Below, in pieces: positions 1-7,709 of a stretch of DNA of 13,923 bases. Source of the stretch: Pseudomonas sp. (GTDB lineage Bacteria > Pseudomonadota > Gammaproteobacteria > Pseudomonadales > Pseudomonadaceae); assembly GCA_026398835.1 (NCBI GenBank), contig JAPLSD010000671.1, positions 1-13,923 of the forward strand, written 5' to 3'. How positions within the stretch are numbered: position 1 is the first letter of the stretch; each line of letters begins with the position of its first letter. The notes below the pieces were generated by a model. It was not told the DNA's origin. It worked only from the letters and a program-made list of their open reading frames with translations, and did no database searches. The translations under genes and the position numbers were made by a program.

Positions 1-897
1 CAACGGAGCGAGGCAGATCCGCGCGCTGGACATGACTTGCAAAGCGTCTTCGGCCCAGTTCATGACATGGAAGCCTTGCGCCGCGTTGTGCAAAGCGGTG
101 GCCTTGGGTGGCGTGTAGGCGCCATAGATGTGCAACTGCGCGCCGGGTAGCTGCTGACGGATCAGCGGCCAGAGGGTGGTTTTCATCCAGAGCACCGCGT
201 CCCAGTTCGGTGCATGGCGGAAGTTGCCGATACTCAGAAAATGAGCGCGGTCTTCAAAGGGTGAAAACTCCGGTAGCGGGTTGTCGAGCATCAGCGGGCA
301 CCAATGCAGCAAGGCGCGCGGAACCTTGAACTGCTCGACCAGCAGATCGATTTCGACTTCGGAGATCATCAAGCTCAGATCGCAGCGGTAGAGCGCGGCA
401 ATTTCCCGTTTGGCCAGGTCCGTGTCGGCCATGTGCTCGAACTCTTCATGCAAGGCAGGGGCAAACAGCGCACTGAAGTCGTTCTGGTCATCGCTGACCT
501 TGAGCCGCTCCTTGAGTCGCTGGTGACGAGCATGGCGCAGGCTTTGCAGGTCGGATGTCTCCAGTATGCGCAGGGCGTCAGGGCATTGTTTTTCGACGCG
601 CCAGCCGAATTGCTCTTCCATCATGAACTGATCGAACAGCACGATATCCGGGGCAAGCTCGGCGACAAAGGTGTCGAAACTGCTGTTATTCAATTCGATC
701 GGGCATTCACGAATGCCCAGCGCGAGCAGATCAGCCTTGTGCTCGCCAATGCCGGCAGGACTGCTGAAGGTGACGTCCCAGCCTTGCTGCAAAAAAGTGT
801 CGAGGATCTGCATCACGTGGCCACTGGCGGCGGAGGAACGCGGCTCGGGCCAGACGTAACCAATGACCAGGACTTTGGTTGCGACGGTCTGACTCAT
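1..897 (-). CDS. Glycosyltransferase, GT4/GT1-like (N-terminal part, runs off left edge)
   Basis: This is an open minus-strand frame of 299 codons from ATG at 897 to the first base of the window, with no stop, so the C-terminus is missing. The start is supported by AAGGA about 10 bases upstream. The product begins MSQTVATKVLVIGYVWPEP, followed by SSAASGHVMQIL: a beta strand and glycine/serine loop as in the N-terminal Rossmann half of GT-B glycosyltransferases. Later segments (FLSIGNFRHAPNWDAVLWM near residues 227-245, LPGAQLHIYGAY, and FHVMNWAEDALQVMSSARICLAPL at the visible end) match the start of the nucleotide-sugar-binding half of GT4 enzymes. No signal peptide or membrane segment is visible, so it is probably cytoplasmic and transfers a sugar from an activated donor to a surface glycan or other acceptor. 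Neither donor nor acceptor can be read. The catalytic EX7E region would lie outside the window. Confidence 0.8.
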   Translation of the reverse strand, partial: MSQTVATKVLVIGYVWPEPRSSAASGHVMQILDTFLQQGWDVTFSSPAGIGEHKADLLALGIRECPIELNNSSFDTFVAELAPDIVLFDQFMMEEQFGWRVEKQCPDALRILETSDLQSLRHARHQRLKERLKVSDDQNDFSALFAPALHEEFEHMADTDLAKREIAALYRCDLSLMISEVEIDLLVEQFKVPRALLHWCPLMLDNPLPEFSPFEDRAHFLSIGNFRHAPNWDAVLWMKTTLWPLIRQQLPGAQLHIYGAYTPPKATALHNAAQGFHVMNWAEDALQVMSSARICLAPL

Positions 898-1053
898 GAG
901 CGGGAATTCCTTGAAGCGGGCAGGGGGAGGAGGGTTTCGCGAGGGGCGCAATTAAATCACAGGTAAAGCAGATACTCGCGGCCGGAAATGGCCGGTCAGC
1001 ATCTTATGCATCTCTGGCAGTTGTTTGGTCGCTGTGATCAGTGAGGCGCCAAA

Positions 1054-1425
1054 TCAGGCCTGAAGGTCCGAGAGCATGCCGCGAACCTTGTCCCGCAGTT
1101 GATCGATAGAGAAGGGCTTGCCAATGACCGACATGCCGACAGGGACTTCGATGCTTTCTGCGTAGCCACTGGCAAACAGGATGGGCAACGTGGGTCGAAG
1201 ATCACGAGCGCGCGAGGCCAATTCTTTACCGTCCATGCCAGGCAGCCCGACATCGGTCATCAACAGATCGATGGTTTGCCCGTTGTCTTCAAGAAGACTC
1301 AAGGCGGCCTCGCTGCCATCGGCTTCGAGCACCTTGAACTCCAGCTCTTCGAGCACGTCAACGATCAGCATGCGCACGATGGCGTCGTCTTCGACTACAA
1401 GGATGGTGCAGGCGGTGGCGGACAT
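1054..1425 (-). CDS. Stand-alone response regulator receiver (CheY-like)
   Basis: This 123-residue protein is a single receiver domain with no output domain. The acidic pocket is E12-D13-D14, the phosphoacceptor is D58 in LLMTDVGLPGMDG, the switch Ser is S86 in FASGYAE, and the conserved Lys is K103 in GKPFS. All key residues are present, so it should accept phosphate from a histidine kinase. Without an output domain it may act as a phosphate sink or shuttle, or by protein contact. It is divergent from the hybrid-kinase operon that starts 196 bases away, and the second lone receiver at 7293-7670 is a distant relative, so it probably serves the same network. The start is ATG at 1425, with a modest GAGAG-type ribosome site upstream. 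The GKPF ending and the FASGYAE loop resemble the receivers commonly found at the C-terminus of hybrid kinases. Confidence 0.9.
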   Translation of the reverse strand: MSATACTILVVEDDAIVRMLIVDVLEELEFKVLEADGSEAALSLLEDNGQTIDLLMTDVGLPGMDGKELASRARDLRPTLPILFASGYAESIEVPVGMSVIGKPFSIDQLRDKVRGMLSDLQA

Positions 1426-1433
1426 GAGGGGCT

Positions 1434-1494
1434 CTCAAGAATATGAAGTCATGGAGTACAAAAGAGCATAGCTGTACAACGGCCCTCAAGAATA
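1434..1494. repeat. 10-bp direct repeat in the divergent promoter region
   Basis: The sequence CTCAAGAATA occurs at 1434-1443 and again at 1485-1494, 51 bases apart, in the non-coding stretch between the divergent receiver gene (start 1425) and the hybrid-kinase gene (start 1621). Between the copies, GTACA and TGTAC form short inverted arms. The placement would suit a regulator binding site shared by both genes, but a 10-base match can arise by chance and no known operator was recognised. Confidence 0.3.
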
Positions 1495-1620
1495 ATCGGT
1501 CTGCTGGACCTTGGGCAGGTACGACGTAGGACATTGCGCGCTACGCTGTCAGAAAAATAGTTCTTTCTCCCGACTTTGGGGCAAACTCCGTGGTTTTTAG
1601 CACCTCACCAAGGCCTTCAA

Positions 1621-4600
1621 ATGAGCCCTCCGTCTTCGGTTGATGAGCAGAGTTTTCGCAAGCTCCTGAGCCGCAACGTCAGTCTGCCGTTGGGTGTGGG
1701 TGTGCTCAGTGCAGTCTTTTTTGTCTCATTGATCACCTATTTGTTGTCGGTGATCCAGTGGGTCGAGCACACCGACCGGGTGATCAATAACGCCAACGAA
1801 GCGGCGAAGCTGACCGTCGATCTGGAAACCGGGATGCGCGGTTTTCTGATCACCGGCGACGAGCATTTCCTTGACCCCTATGAAATAGCCAAGCCGCAGA
1901 TCATTTCCGAGCTGCGCAGCTTGCAGGACCTGGTGGCCGACAATCCCCAACAGGTCGATCGCCTCAAGCGTCTGGAATCCTTGCAAAGTGAATGGAACAA
2001 CTATGCGCAGATGATGATTGATCTGCGTCGACAAAACGGTGATTACCGCGGCGTCGTTCAAGCGGGACGGGGCAAACGACTGACGGACGAGGCGCGTAAG
2101 GAATATGACGAGTTCATCGCCACGGAACAGCAATTGCGGGTTAATCGCAATGAAGACGTCAGCCGTACCACGATCCTGAGCATCACTCTGTATCTACTGT
2201 TCGTCTTCGGTATAAGCGCCTTGCTGGCCTACATCGGTCGGAGAGATTTACTAGGTATTTCAAATAGTTATAAATATAACCTCGAGTCGCAACGCAAGAG
2301 TGCGCGACGCCTTGAGCAACAAGCCTGGCTGCGTAATGGTCAGACCGAGCTGGCCGAACAGGTACTGGGTCAACTGACGTTGAATGTGCTGGGACGCAAT
2401 ATTCTGCAGTTTTGCGCGCAATACCTGGGAACCGTCGTCGCCGCCATGTACGTGCGTGAAGAACACGGTGGCCTGCGACGCATAGCGTCGTATGGTTTCT
2501 CCCGTGAACAGGAAGAGCGCATTCAGACCATTTCTAGCGGTGAAGGCATAGTCGGCCAAGTGGCGCAGCAAGATCGTTTGATTCGCCTGGATGATGTGCC
2601 TGCCGATTACTTCAAAGTCAGCTCTGGATTGGGTGAAGGCGTGCCGCGCAGTGTGTTGGTGGTGCCGACCAATAACGACAATCACGTCAATGGTGTCATT
2701 GAACTGGGTTTCCTGCGCGCGTTGACCGACCGCGATGTCGAGTTGCTGGAGTTGATTGCCGACAATATCGGCACCTCCATCGAAGCGGCACGCTATCGTC
2801 AGCGTTTGCAGGAAGTGCTCGCCCAATCCCAACAACTCAATGAAGAGCTGCAAGTGCAGCAGGAAGAACTCAAGACTGCCAACGAGGAGCTTGAAGAACA
2901 GTCGCGGATCCTTAAGGAGTCCCAGACCTATCTGGAGATCCAACAGGCCGAGCTGGAACAGACCAACGAGCAGTTGGCCGAACAGGCCCTGGCGCTGGCT
3001 GAGCAGCGCGACGCGATGGACCACAAAAATGGTGAGTTGAGTAAGGCGCAAGTACAGCTGGAGGAGCACGCGCTAGAGCTGCAGCGCTCAAGCAAATACA
3101 AGTCCGAATTCCTGGCCAACATGTCCCACGAACTGCGCACGCCGCTGAACAGCACGTTGATTCTGGCCAGGTTGCTGGCTGAAAACCCACAAGAAAACCT
3201 CAGCGCTGAACAGGTCAAGTTCGCCGAGTCGATCTACTCGTCCGGCAACGACTTGTTGAACCTGATCAATGACATTCTCGATATTTCCAAGGTCGAGGCC
3301 GGCAAACTGGAAGTGCGCCCGGAAAATACCCATGTGGAGCGTCTGGTGGAGGCCTTGCGCGGGATGTTCCAACCATTGGCTGCGCACAAACACCTGGAAT
3401 TCGGGATCGAATTGCAGGCCGGCGCGCCACAGATGATGTTTACTGACCGTCAGCGTCTGGAGCAGATTCTCAAGAACCTGCTGTCCAACGCGGTGAAGTT
3501 TACCGAGAGGGGCAACGTCAGCCTGACCGTCTCTCGCCATCCGGGCAAAGGCATAGCCTTTACCGTGTGTGACTCGGGGATTGGCATAGCCTCGGACCAC
3601 CAGGAAAGTATCTTCGAAGCCTTCCGCCAGGCAGACGGTACGATCAATCGCCGTTACGGCGGCACCGGGTTGGGCTTGTCGATCTCCCGCGACCTGGCGG
3701 CGCTGCTCGGAGGTTCTATCAGCGTCACCAGTGAGCCGGGTCAGGGCAGCATTTTTACCTTGGTGCTGCCTGAGCAGTATGTCGAGCCTGGCGAAGTGCC
3801 GACCGCGCCCATGCGGGCTGCCTCGGTGGTCGCTGCACCCGCAGCGTTCAAGGTTTCTCCCTTGCCTGTGGTGAGCGAAGTCGAGATTCCGCGTTTTGCC
3901 GATGACCGCGACAAGGGGCCGTTCACCACCCGCTGTATTCTGGTGGTGGAAGATGAGCTGAACTTTGCGCACATCCTCTTCGATCTGGCCCATGAGCTGG
4001 GCTATCAGTGCCTCGTGGCCCATGGTGCCGACGAGGGCTACAGCCTCGCCACGCAGTTTATTCCGGATGCGATCCTGCTGGACATGCGCCTGCCGGATCA
4101 CTCCGGGCTGACGGTGCTGCAACGCCTCAAGGAACATGCCGAAACCCGGCACATCCCGGTGCACGTGATTTCCGCCGAGGATCGTGTCGAAGCCGCGATG
4201 CACATGGGCGCCATTGGTTACGCGGTCAAACCCACCACTCGCGAAGAGCTCAAGGACGTGTTCGCACGCCTGGAAGCCAAACTGACCCAGAAGGTCAAAC
4301 GGGTGCTGCTGGTAGAAGACGATGACGTGCAACGCGACAGCATTGCCCGGCTGATTGGCGATGACGACATCGAGATCACCGCCGTCGGCCTGGCTCAGGA
4401 GGCGCTGGACCTGCTGCATACCAACATCTTCGACTGCATGATCATCGATCTGAAGCTACCGGACATGCTGGGCAATGACCTGCTCAAGCGTATGTCCACC
4501 GAAGACATCTGTTCATTCCCACCCGTCATCGTCTACACGGGGCGTAATCTGACCCGCGATGAAGAGGCTGATCTGCGCAAGTACTCGCGCTCGATCATCA

Positions 4601-5112
4601 TCAAAGGCGCGCGGTCGCCAGAGCGTCTGCTGGATGAAGTGACGCTGTTTCTGCACAAAGTCGAATCTCGGTTGTCCCATGAGCGGCAAACGATGCTCAA
4701 GACCGCCCGCAGCCGCGACAGGGTCTTCGAGGGTCGCAAGGTGCTGCTGGTGGACGACGATGTACGCAATATCTTCGCCCTCACCAGCGCCCTTGAGCAA
4801 AAGGGTGCAATCGTCGTCATCGGTCGTAACGGCCGCGAGGCGATTGAGAGACTGAATGAGGTTGATGACATCGATCTGGTGCTGATGGACGTGATGATGC
4901 CGGAGATGGACGGCTTTGAAGCCACGATCGAGATTCGCAAGGATCCGCGCTGGCGCAAGCTGCCGATCATTGCGGTGACGGCCAAGGCCATGAAGGATGA
5001 TCAGGAGCGCTGTCTGCAGGCGGGGTCAAACGATTACCTGGCCAAGCCTATCGATCTGGACCGATTGTTCTCACTCATCCGTGTGTGGTTACCGAAGATG
5101 GAACGAATCTAA
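1621..5112 (+). CDS. Hybrid sensor histidine kinase (TM-CHASE3-TM-GAF-coiled coil-HisKA-HATPase-REC-REC-REC)
   Basis: This inner-membrane kinase has 1163 residues from ATG at 1621, with AAGG seven bases upstream. The frame is open back to a TTG at 1576, but that start has no good ribosome site and would add 15 residues of unlikely sequence. Domains in order: TM1 about 20-46; a CHASE3-type periplasmic helical domain 47-184 (LETGMRGFLITGDEHFL is typical); TM2 about 185-205; GAF about 240-392; a long Gln/Glu-rich coiled coil 395-490; HisKA with H503 in MSHELRTPLN; HATPase with N623, DSGIGI and GGTGLGLSIS. Three receivers follow: REC1 about 771-885 (D821, K870), REC2 about 893-1010 (D943, K995) and REC3 about 1039-1157 (D1090, K1142). 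REC2 has Lys-Gly where Lys-Pro is usual. There is no HPt domain. The ligand is unknown. The next gene starts immediately after the stop codon, so the kinase and CheR are coupled. Confidence 0.93.
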   Translation: MSPPSSVDEQSFRKLLSRNVSLPLGVGVLSAVFFVSLITYLLSVIQWVEHTDRVINNANEAAKLTVDLETGMRGFLITGDEHFLDPYEIAKPQIISELRSLQDLVADNPQQVDRLKRLESLQSEWNNYAQMMIDLRRQNGDYRGVVQAGRGKRLTDEARKEYDEFIATEQQLRVNRNEDVSRTTILSITLYLLFVFGISALLAYIGRRDLLGISNSYKYNLESQRKSARRLEQQAWLRNGQTELAEQVLGQLTLNVLGRNILQFCAQYLGTVVAAMYVREEHGGLRRIASYGFSREQEERIQTISSGEGIVGQVAQQDRLIRLDDVPADYFKVSSGLGEGVPRSVLVVPTNNDNHVNGVIELGFLRALTDRDVELLELIADNIGTSIEAARYRQRLQEVLAQSQQLNEELQVQQEELKTANEELEEQSRILKESQTYLEIQQAELEQTNEQLAEQALALAEQRDAMDHKNGELSKAQVQLEEHALELQRSSKYKSEFLANMSHELRTPLNSTLILARLLAENPQENLSAEQVKFAESIYSSGNDLLNLINDILDISKVEAGKLEVRPENTHVERLVEALRGMFQPLAAHKHLEFGIELQAGAPQMMFTDRQRLEQILKNLLSNAVKFTERGNVSLTVSRHPGKGIAFTVCDSGIGIASDHQESIFEAFRQADGTINRRYGGTGLGLSISRDLAALLGGSISVTSEPGQGSIFTLVLPEQYVEPGEVPTAPMRAASVVAAPAAFKVSPLPVVSEVEIPRFADDRDKGPFTTRCILVVEDELNFAHILFDLAHELGYQCLVAHGADEGYSLATQFIPDAILLDMRLPDHSGLTVLQRLKEHAETRHIPVHVISAEDRVEAAMHMGAIGYAVKPTTREELKDVFARLEAKLTQKVKRVLLVEDDDVQRDSIARLIGDDDIEITAVGLAQEALDLLHTNIFDCMIIDLKLPDMLGNDLLKRMSTEDICSFPPVIVYTGRNLTRDEEADLRKYSRSIIIKGARSPERLLDEVTLFLHKVESRLSHERQTMLKTARSRDRVFEGRKVLLVDDDVRNIFALTSALEQKGAIVVIGRNGREAIERLNEVDDIDLVLMDVMMPEMDGFEATIEIRKDPRWRKLPIIAVTAKAMKDDQERCLQAGSNDYLAKPIDLDRLFSLIRVWLPKMERI

Positions 5113-5928
5113 GTGGAGCGAAATACCGAGATCGAACTGCGTCTGCTGATCGAGGCGATCTACCTCAAGTACAGCTACGACTTTCGCGACTACTCCAGCG
5201 CCTCGATCAAGCGCCGGGTCAACCACGCGCTGCATCAGTTCGAGTGCAAAACCATTTCTGCGCTTCAGGAGCGGGTGCTGCGCGACCCGACGGCGTTCAT
5301 GCAATTGCTGCAACTGCTGACCATTCCGGTCAGCGAGATGTTTCGTGATCCCTCGCACTTCCTGGCCATTCGTCAGGAAGTGGTGCCGCTGCTCAAGACC
5401 TATCCCTCGATCAAGATCTGGATCGCCGGCTGCAGCACCGGTGAGGAGGTCTACTCCATGGCCATCCTGCTGCGCGAAGAAGGGCTGCTGGATCGCACCA
5501 TCATCTACGCGACCGACATCAACCCGCATTCGCTGGAAAAGGCCAAGCAGGGCATCTTTTCCCTGGAGAATGTTCGCGCCTATACCCACAACTATCAGCA
5601 GGCCGGCGGCCAATGTTCGTTCGCCGACTACTACACTGCTGCCTATGGCTATGCGATTTTCGACAAGACCTTGCGCGACAACGTGACCTTCGCCGATCAC
5701 AGCCTGGCGACCGACAGCGTCTTTTCAGAAACTCAATTAATTTCATGCCGTAACGTTTTGATTTATTTCAATAAAAATTTGCAGGATCGTGCCTTCGGCT
5801 TGTTTCACGAGTCGCTCTGCCATCGTGGTTTCCTGGTGTTGGGCAGTAAGGAAACCCTGGATTTTTCCACGTATGGCAAGCAATTCGAGCCTTTGGTCAA
5901 ACAAGAACGGATCTACCGCAAATTATGA
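5113..5928 (+). CDS. cheR: CheR-type SAM-dependent protein-glutamate methyltransferase
   Basis: This 271-residue protein is the usual length for a CheR without a TPR tail. It starts at GTG 5113, directly after the kinase stop TAA, and is probably translated by coupling; GGAA lies about 10 bases upstream. The N-terminal helical CheR domain spans roughly residues 5-60. The catalytic domain shows SEMFRDPSHF (74-83), the SAM-binding loop IWIAGCSTGEE (102-112), ATDIN (133-137) and CRNVLIYF (212-219), all hallmarks of active CheR enzymes. CheR enzymes methylate glutamates on helical, usually chemoreceptor, domains. No chemoreceptor is encoded here, so the coiled coils of the flanking kinases are plausible but unproven substrates. 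Its stop overlaps the start of the cheB remnant (ATGA). Codons near 5729-5782 are unusually AT-rich compared with the rest of the gene. Confidence 0.93.
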   Translation: MERNTEIELRLLIEAIYLKYSYDFRDYSSASIKRRVNHALHQFECKTISALQERVLRDPTAFMQLLQLLTIPVSEMFRDPSHFLAIRQEVVPLLKTYPSIKIWIAGCSTGEEVYSMAILLREEGLLDRTIIYATDINPHSLEKAKQGIFSLENVRAYTHNYQQAGGQCSFADYYTAAYGYAIFDKTLRDNVTFADHSLATDSVFSETQLISCRNVLIYFNKNLQDRAFGLFHESLCHRGFLVLGSKETLDFSTYGKQFEPLVKQERIYRKL

Positions 5929-6038
5929 ACAGTGGCCTCGCCAAGCGAACAAACCTGCCTCGGGTTGAGACTCATCACATTCTCCCTTTGCGCGGCATTG
6001 GCCGTTTGCTTGTCGAGCTGGAACGAATCGCATGTTAA
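5925..6038 (+). pseudogene. cheB: In-frame internal deletion remnant of CheB-type methylesterase
   Basis: A 37-codon frame starts at ATG 5925, overlapping the cheR stop as ATGA, and ends at TAA 6036-6038, overlapping the next gene's ATG at 6032 by seven bases. The first 15 or so residues, MNSGLAKRTNLPRVE, look like the start of a receiver-less CheB just before its first strand. The remainder, HHILPLRGIGRLLVEL and ERIAC, fits the C-terminus of the CheB methylesterase family, where a (D/H)-x-(I/V)-LPL segment precedes a final amphipathic helix ending in LL..L. About 150-160 residues would be missing, including the catalytic Ser, His and Asp. Reading frame and translational overlaps with both neighbours survive, so downstream translation may be preserved. 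The peptide itself cannot be an esterase. It could be a new short gene, but the family match at both ends argues for a deletion scar. Confidence 0.78.
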
Positions 6039-7213
6039 GTAATATCCAAGCCAAGCTGCTGATCGTCGATGATCTGCCGGAGAATCTGTTGGCCCTGGAA
6101 GCGCTGATCAAGCGTGAAGACCGCACGGTGTACAAAGCACTGTCCGCTGACGAAGCCTTGTCTTTGCTCCTGCAACACGAATTCGCCATGGCCATTCTCG
6201 ATGTGCAGATGCCGGGTATGAATGGGTTCGAACTGGCCGAGCTGATGCGTGGCACTGAGAAAACCAGGAATATACCGATTGTTTTTGTCAGCGCCGCCGG
6301 CCGTGAATTGAATTACGCCTTCAAGGGGTACGAAAGCGGGGCCGTGGATTTCTTGCACAAACCGCTGGATATCCATGCGGTGAAAAGCAAGGTCAATGTG
6401 TTTGTCGATCTTTACCGGCAAAGCAAGGCCATGAAGCAACAGGTCGAAGCCCTGGAGCAGAGCCGCCGCGAGCAGGAAGCATTGCTCAAGCAATTGCAGA
6501 ATACGCAAAGCGAACTTGAACAAGCAGTGCGCATGCGCGATGACTTTATGTCGATCGTTGCCCATGAAGTGCGCACGCCGCTGAACGGACTGATTCTGGA
6601 AACCCAGCTGCGCAAGATGCACCTGGCCCGAGACAATGCAGCGGCCTTTACGCTGGACAAGATGCACGCCATGGTCGATCGCGACGAGCGACAGATCAAA
6701 AGCCTGATCCGGCTGATTGAAGACATGCTCGATGTCTCGCGCATTCGCACCGGAAAGTTGTCGATCCGCCCCAGCCGCTTTGATTTGGCGCAATTGGTGC
6801 GCAACCTTCTGCAAAACTTCGCCCCGCAGGTCGATGCGGCCGAATCCTCGGTGAGCTTTGTTGCCGATCATCCGGTAGAGGGCAACTGGGACGAGTTCCG
6901 CATTGAGCAGGTGGTGTCCAATCTACTGACCAACGCCCTGCGTTATGGCACCAAGGGCTCGATCGACGTGCGCGTGTATACCGAAGACGGCCAGGCGCGG
7001 GTCGAAGTACGTGACCATGGTATTGGTATCAGCGAAGAGAACCAGGCGCGAATTTTTCAGCAGTTCGAGCGGGTGTCGGCGAAAACCGCAGTGGCCGGGT
7101 TGGGCCTCGGACTGTTCATTTCCGAGCAGATTGTCGCCGCCCATGGTGGCTCCATCGCTGTTGAAAGCAAGATTAACGAAGGCTCTTTATTTCGCGTTTG
7201 TTTGCCGCTTTAG
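6032..7213 (+). CDS. Receiver-histidine kinase (REC-coiled coil-HisKA-HATPase)
   Basis: This soluble 393-residue kinase has no membrane segment. The N-terminal receiver (about 5-125) has the acidic pair D13-D14, phosphoacceptor D57 in AILDVQMPGMNG, S87 and K110 in LHKPLD. A coiled coil (about 130-168) joins it to HisKA, with H178 in VAHEVRTPLNGL. The HATPase domain has N301 in NLLTNAL, DHGIGI (328-333) and GLGLGLFIS (356-364). This layout implies that phosphorylation of the receiver, possibly by the upstream hybrid kinase, gates the kinase's own activity. The start is ATG 6032, with GGAA eight bases upstream, inside the end of the cheB remnant. The lone receiver at 7293 is a likely phosphotransfer target. 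The final codons are AT-richer than the body. Confidence 0.92.
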   Translation: MLSNIQAKLLIVDDLPENLLALEALIKREDRTVYKALSADEALSLLLQHEFAMAILDVQMPGMNGFELAELMRGTEKTRNIPIVFVSAAGRELNYAFKGYESGAVDFLHKPLDIHAVKSKVNVFVDLYRQSKAMKQQVEALEQSRREQEALLKQLQNTQSELEQAVRMRDDFMSIVAHEVRTPLNGLILETQLRKMHLARDNAAAFTLDKMHAMVDRDERQIKSLIRLIEDMLDVSRIRTGKLSIRPSRFDLAQLVRNLLQNFAPQVDAAESSVSFVADHPVEGNWDEFRIEQVVSNLLTNALRYGTKGSIDVRVYTEDGQARVEVRDHGIGISEENQARIFQQFERVSAKTAVAGLGLGLFISEQIVAAHGGSIAVESKINEGSLFRVCLPL

Positions 7214-7292
7214 AAAACAGCCGCACACAACGCAACCTCTGCCTGACCGAATGGTCGTATCTGGCAGCTATTGACCGAACATAGGCTTGCCC

Positions 7293-7670
7293 ATGAGTGA
7301 AGATGCACAAGACGTCGTATTGATCGTCGAAGATGAACCAGTAATCCTGATGCTCCTCGCCGACTACCTCTCGGGTCTGGGCTATCGGGTGTTGCAAGCT
7401 GAAAACGGCGAGCAAGCCTTTGAGATTCTGGCAAGTAAACCGCATCTGGACATGATGATTACCGACTATCGACTGCCGGGTGGCATCACGGGTGTGATGA
7501 TTGCCGAACCTGCGGTCAAGTTGCGCCCGGACCTGAAAGTGATCTTTATCAGCGGCTATGCGGCTGAAATTCGCGAGTCCGGCAGTCCCATCACATTGAC
7601 TGCACCGATCCTGGAAAAACCCTTCGACCTGAATACCTTGCAAGAGAAAATTCAGGAAATGCTGGCGTAG
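7293..7670 (+). CDS. Stand-alone response regulator receiver (CheY-like)
   Basis: This protein is 125 residues from ATG 7293. The frame is open from a TTG at 7287, but ATG preceded by AGG about seven bases upstream is the better start. It is a single receiver domain: E13-D14-E15 acidic pocket, phosphoacceptor D58 in MMITDYRLPGG, S87 in FISGYAAE, and K109 in LEKPFD. There is no output domain. It lies 79 bases after the receiver-kinase on the same strand and is probably the last gene of the operon. It is the most natural receiver for that kinase. Its TDYRLPGG and SGYA segments are typical of receivers related to those at the end of hybrid kinases. Downstream is a broken receiver gene in the opposite direction. 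Confidence 0.9.
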   Translation: MSEDAQDVVLIVEDEPVILMLLADYLSGLGYRVLQAENGEQAFEILASKPHLDMMITDYRLPGGITGVMIAEPAVKLRPDLKVIFISGYAAEIRESGSPITLTAPILEKPFDLNTLQEKIQEMLA

Positions 7671-7709
7671 CGAACGAATTGCTTTGAGATATCGGGCGCA
7701 CTCCCGGCC

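Noticed and set aside
304..966. Long plus-strand open frame (220 codons) opposite the glycosyltransferase
   Set aside because: It is antisense to a minus-strand frame with clear glycosyltransferase features, and its protein has no recognisable domain.
1541..1548. CTACGCTG as an RpoS-like -10 for the hybrid-kinase operon
   Set aside because: It has two mismatches to CTACACTT and no suitable -35, so it is too weak to annotate.
1576..1620. 15-residue upstream extension of the hybrid kinase from TTG 1576
   Set aside because: ATG 1621 has a well-placed AAGG, and the extension lies over that ribosome site.
3088..4419. 443-codon minus-strand frame inside the hybrid kinase
   Set aside because: It is the mirror of a GC-rich coding frame; the plus strand carries unmistakable HisKA, HATPase and REC motifs.
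6035..6871. 278-codon minus-strand frame inside the receiver-kinase
   Set aside because: It lies opposite a gene with complete kinase motifs and has no ribosome site or domain.
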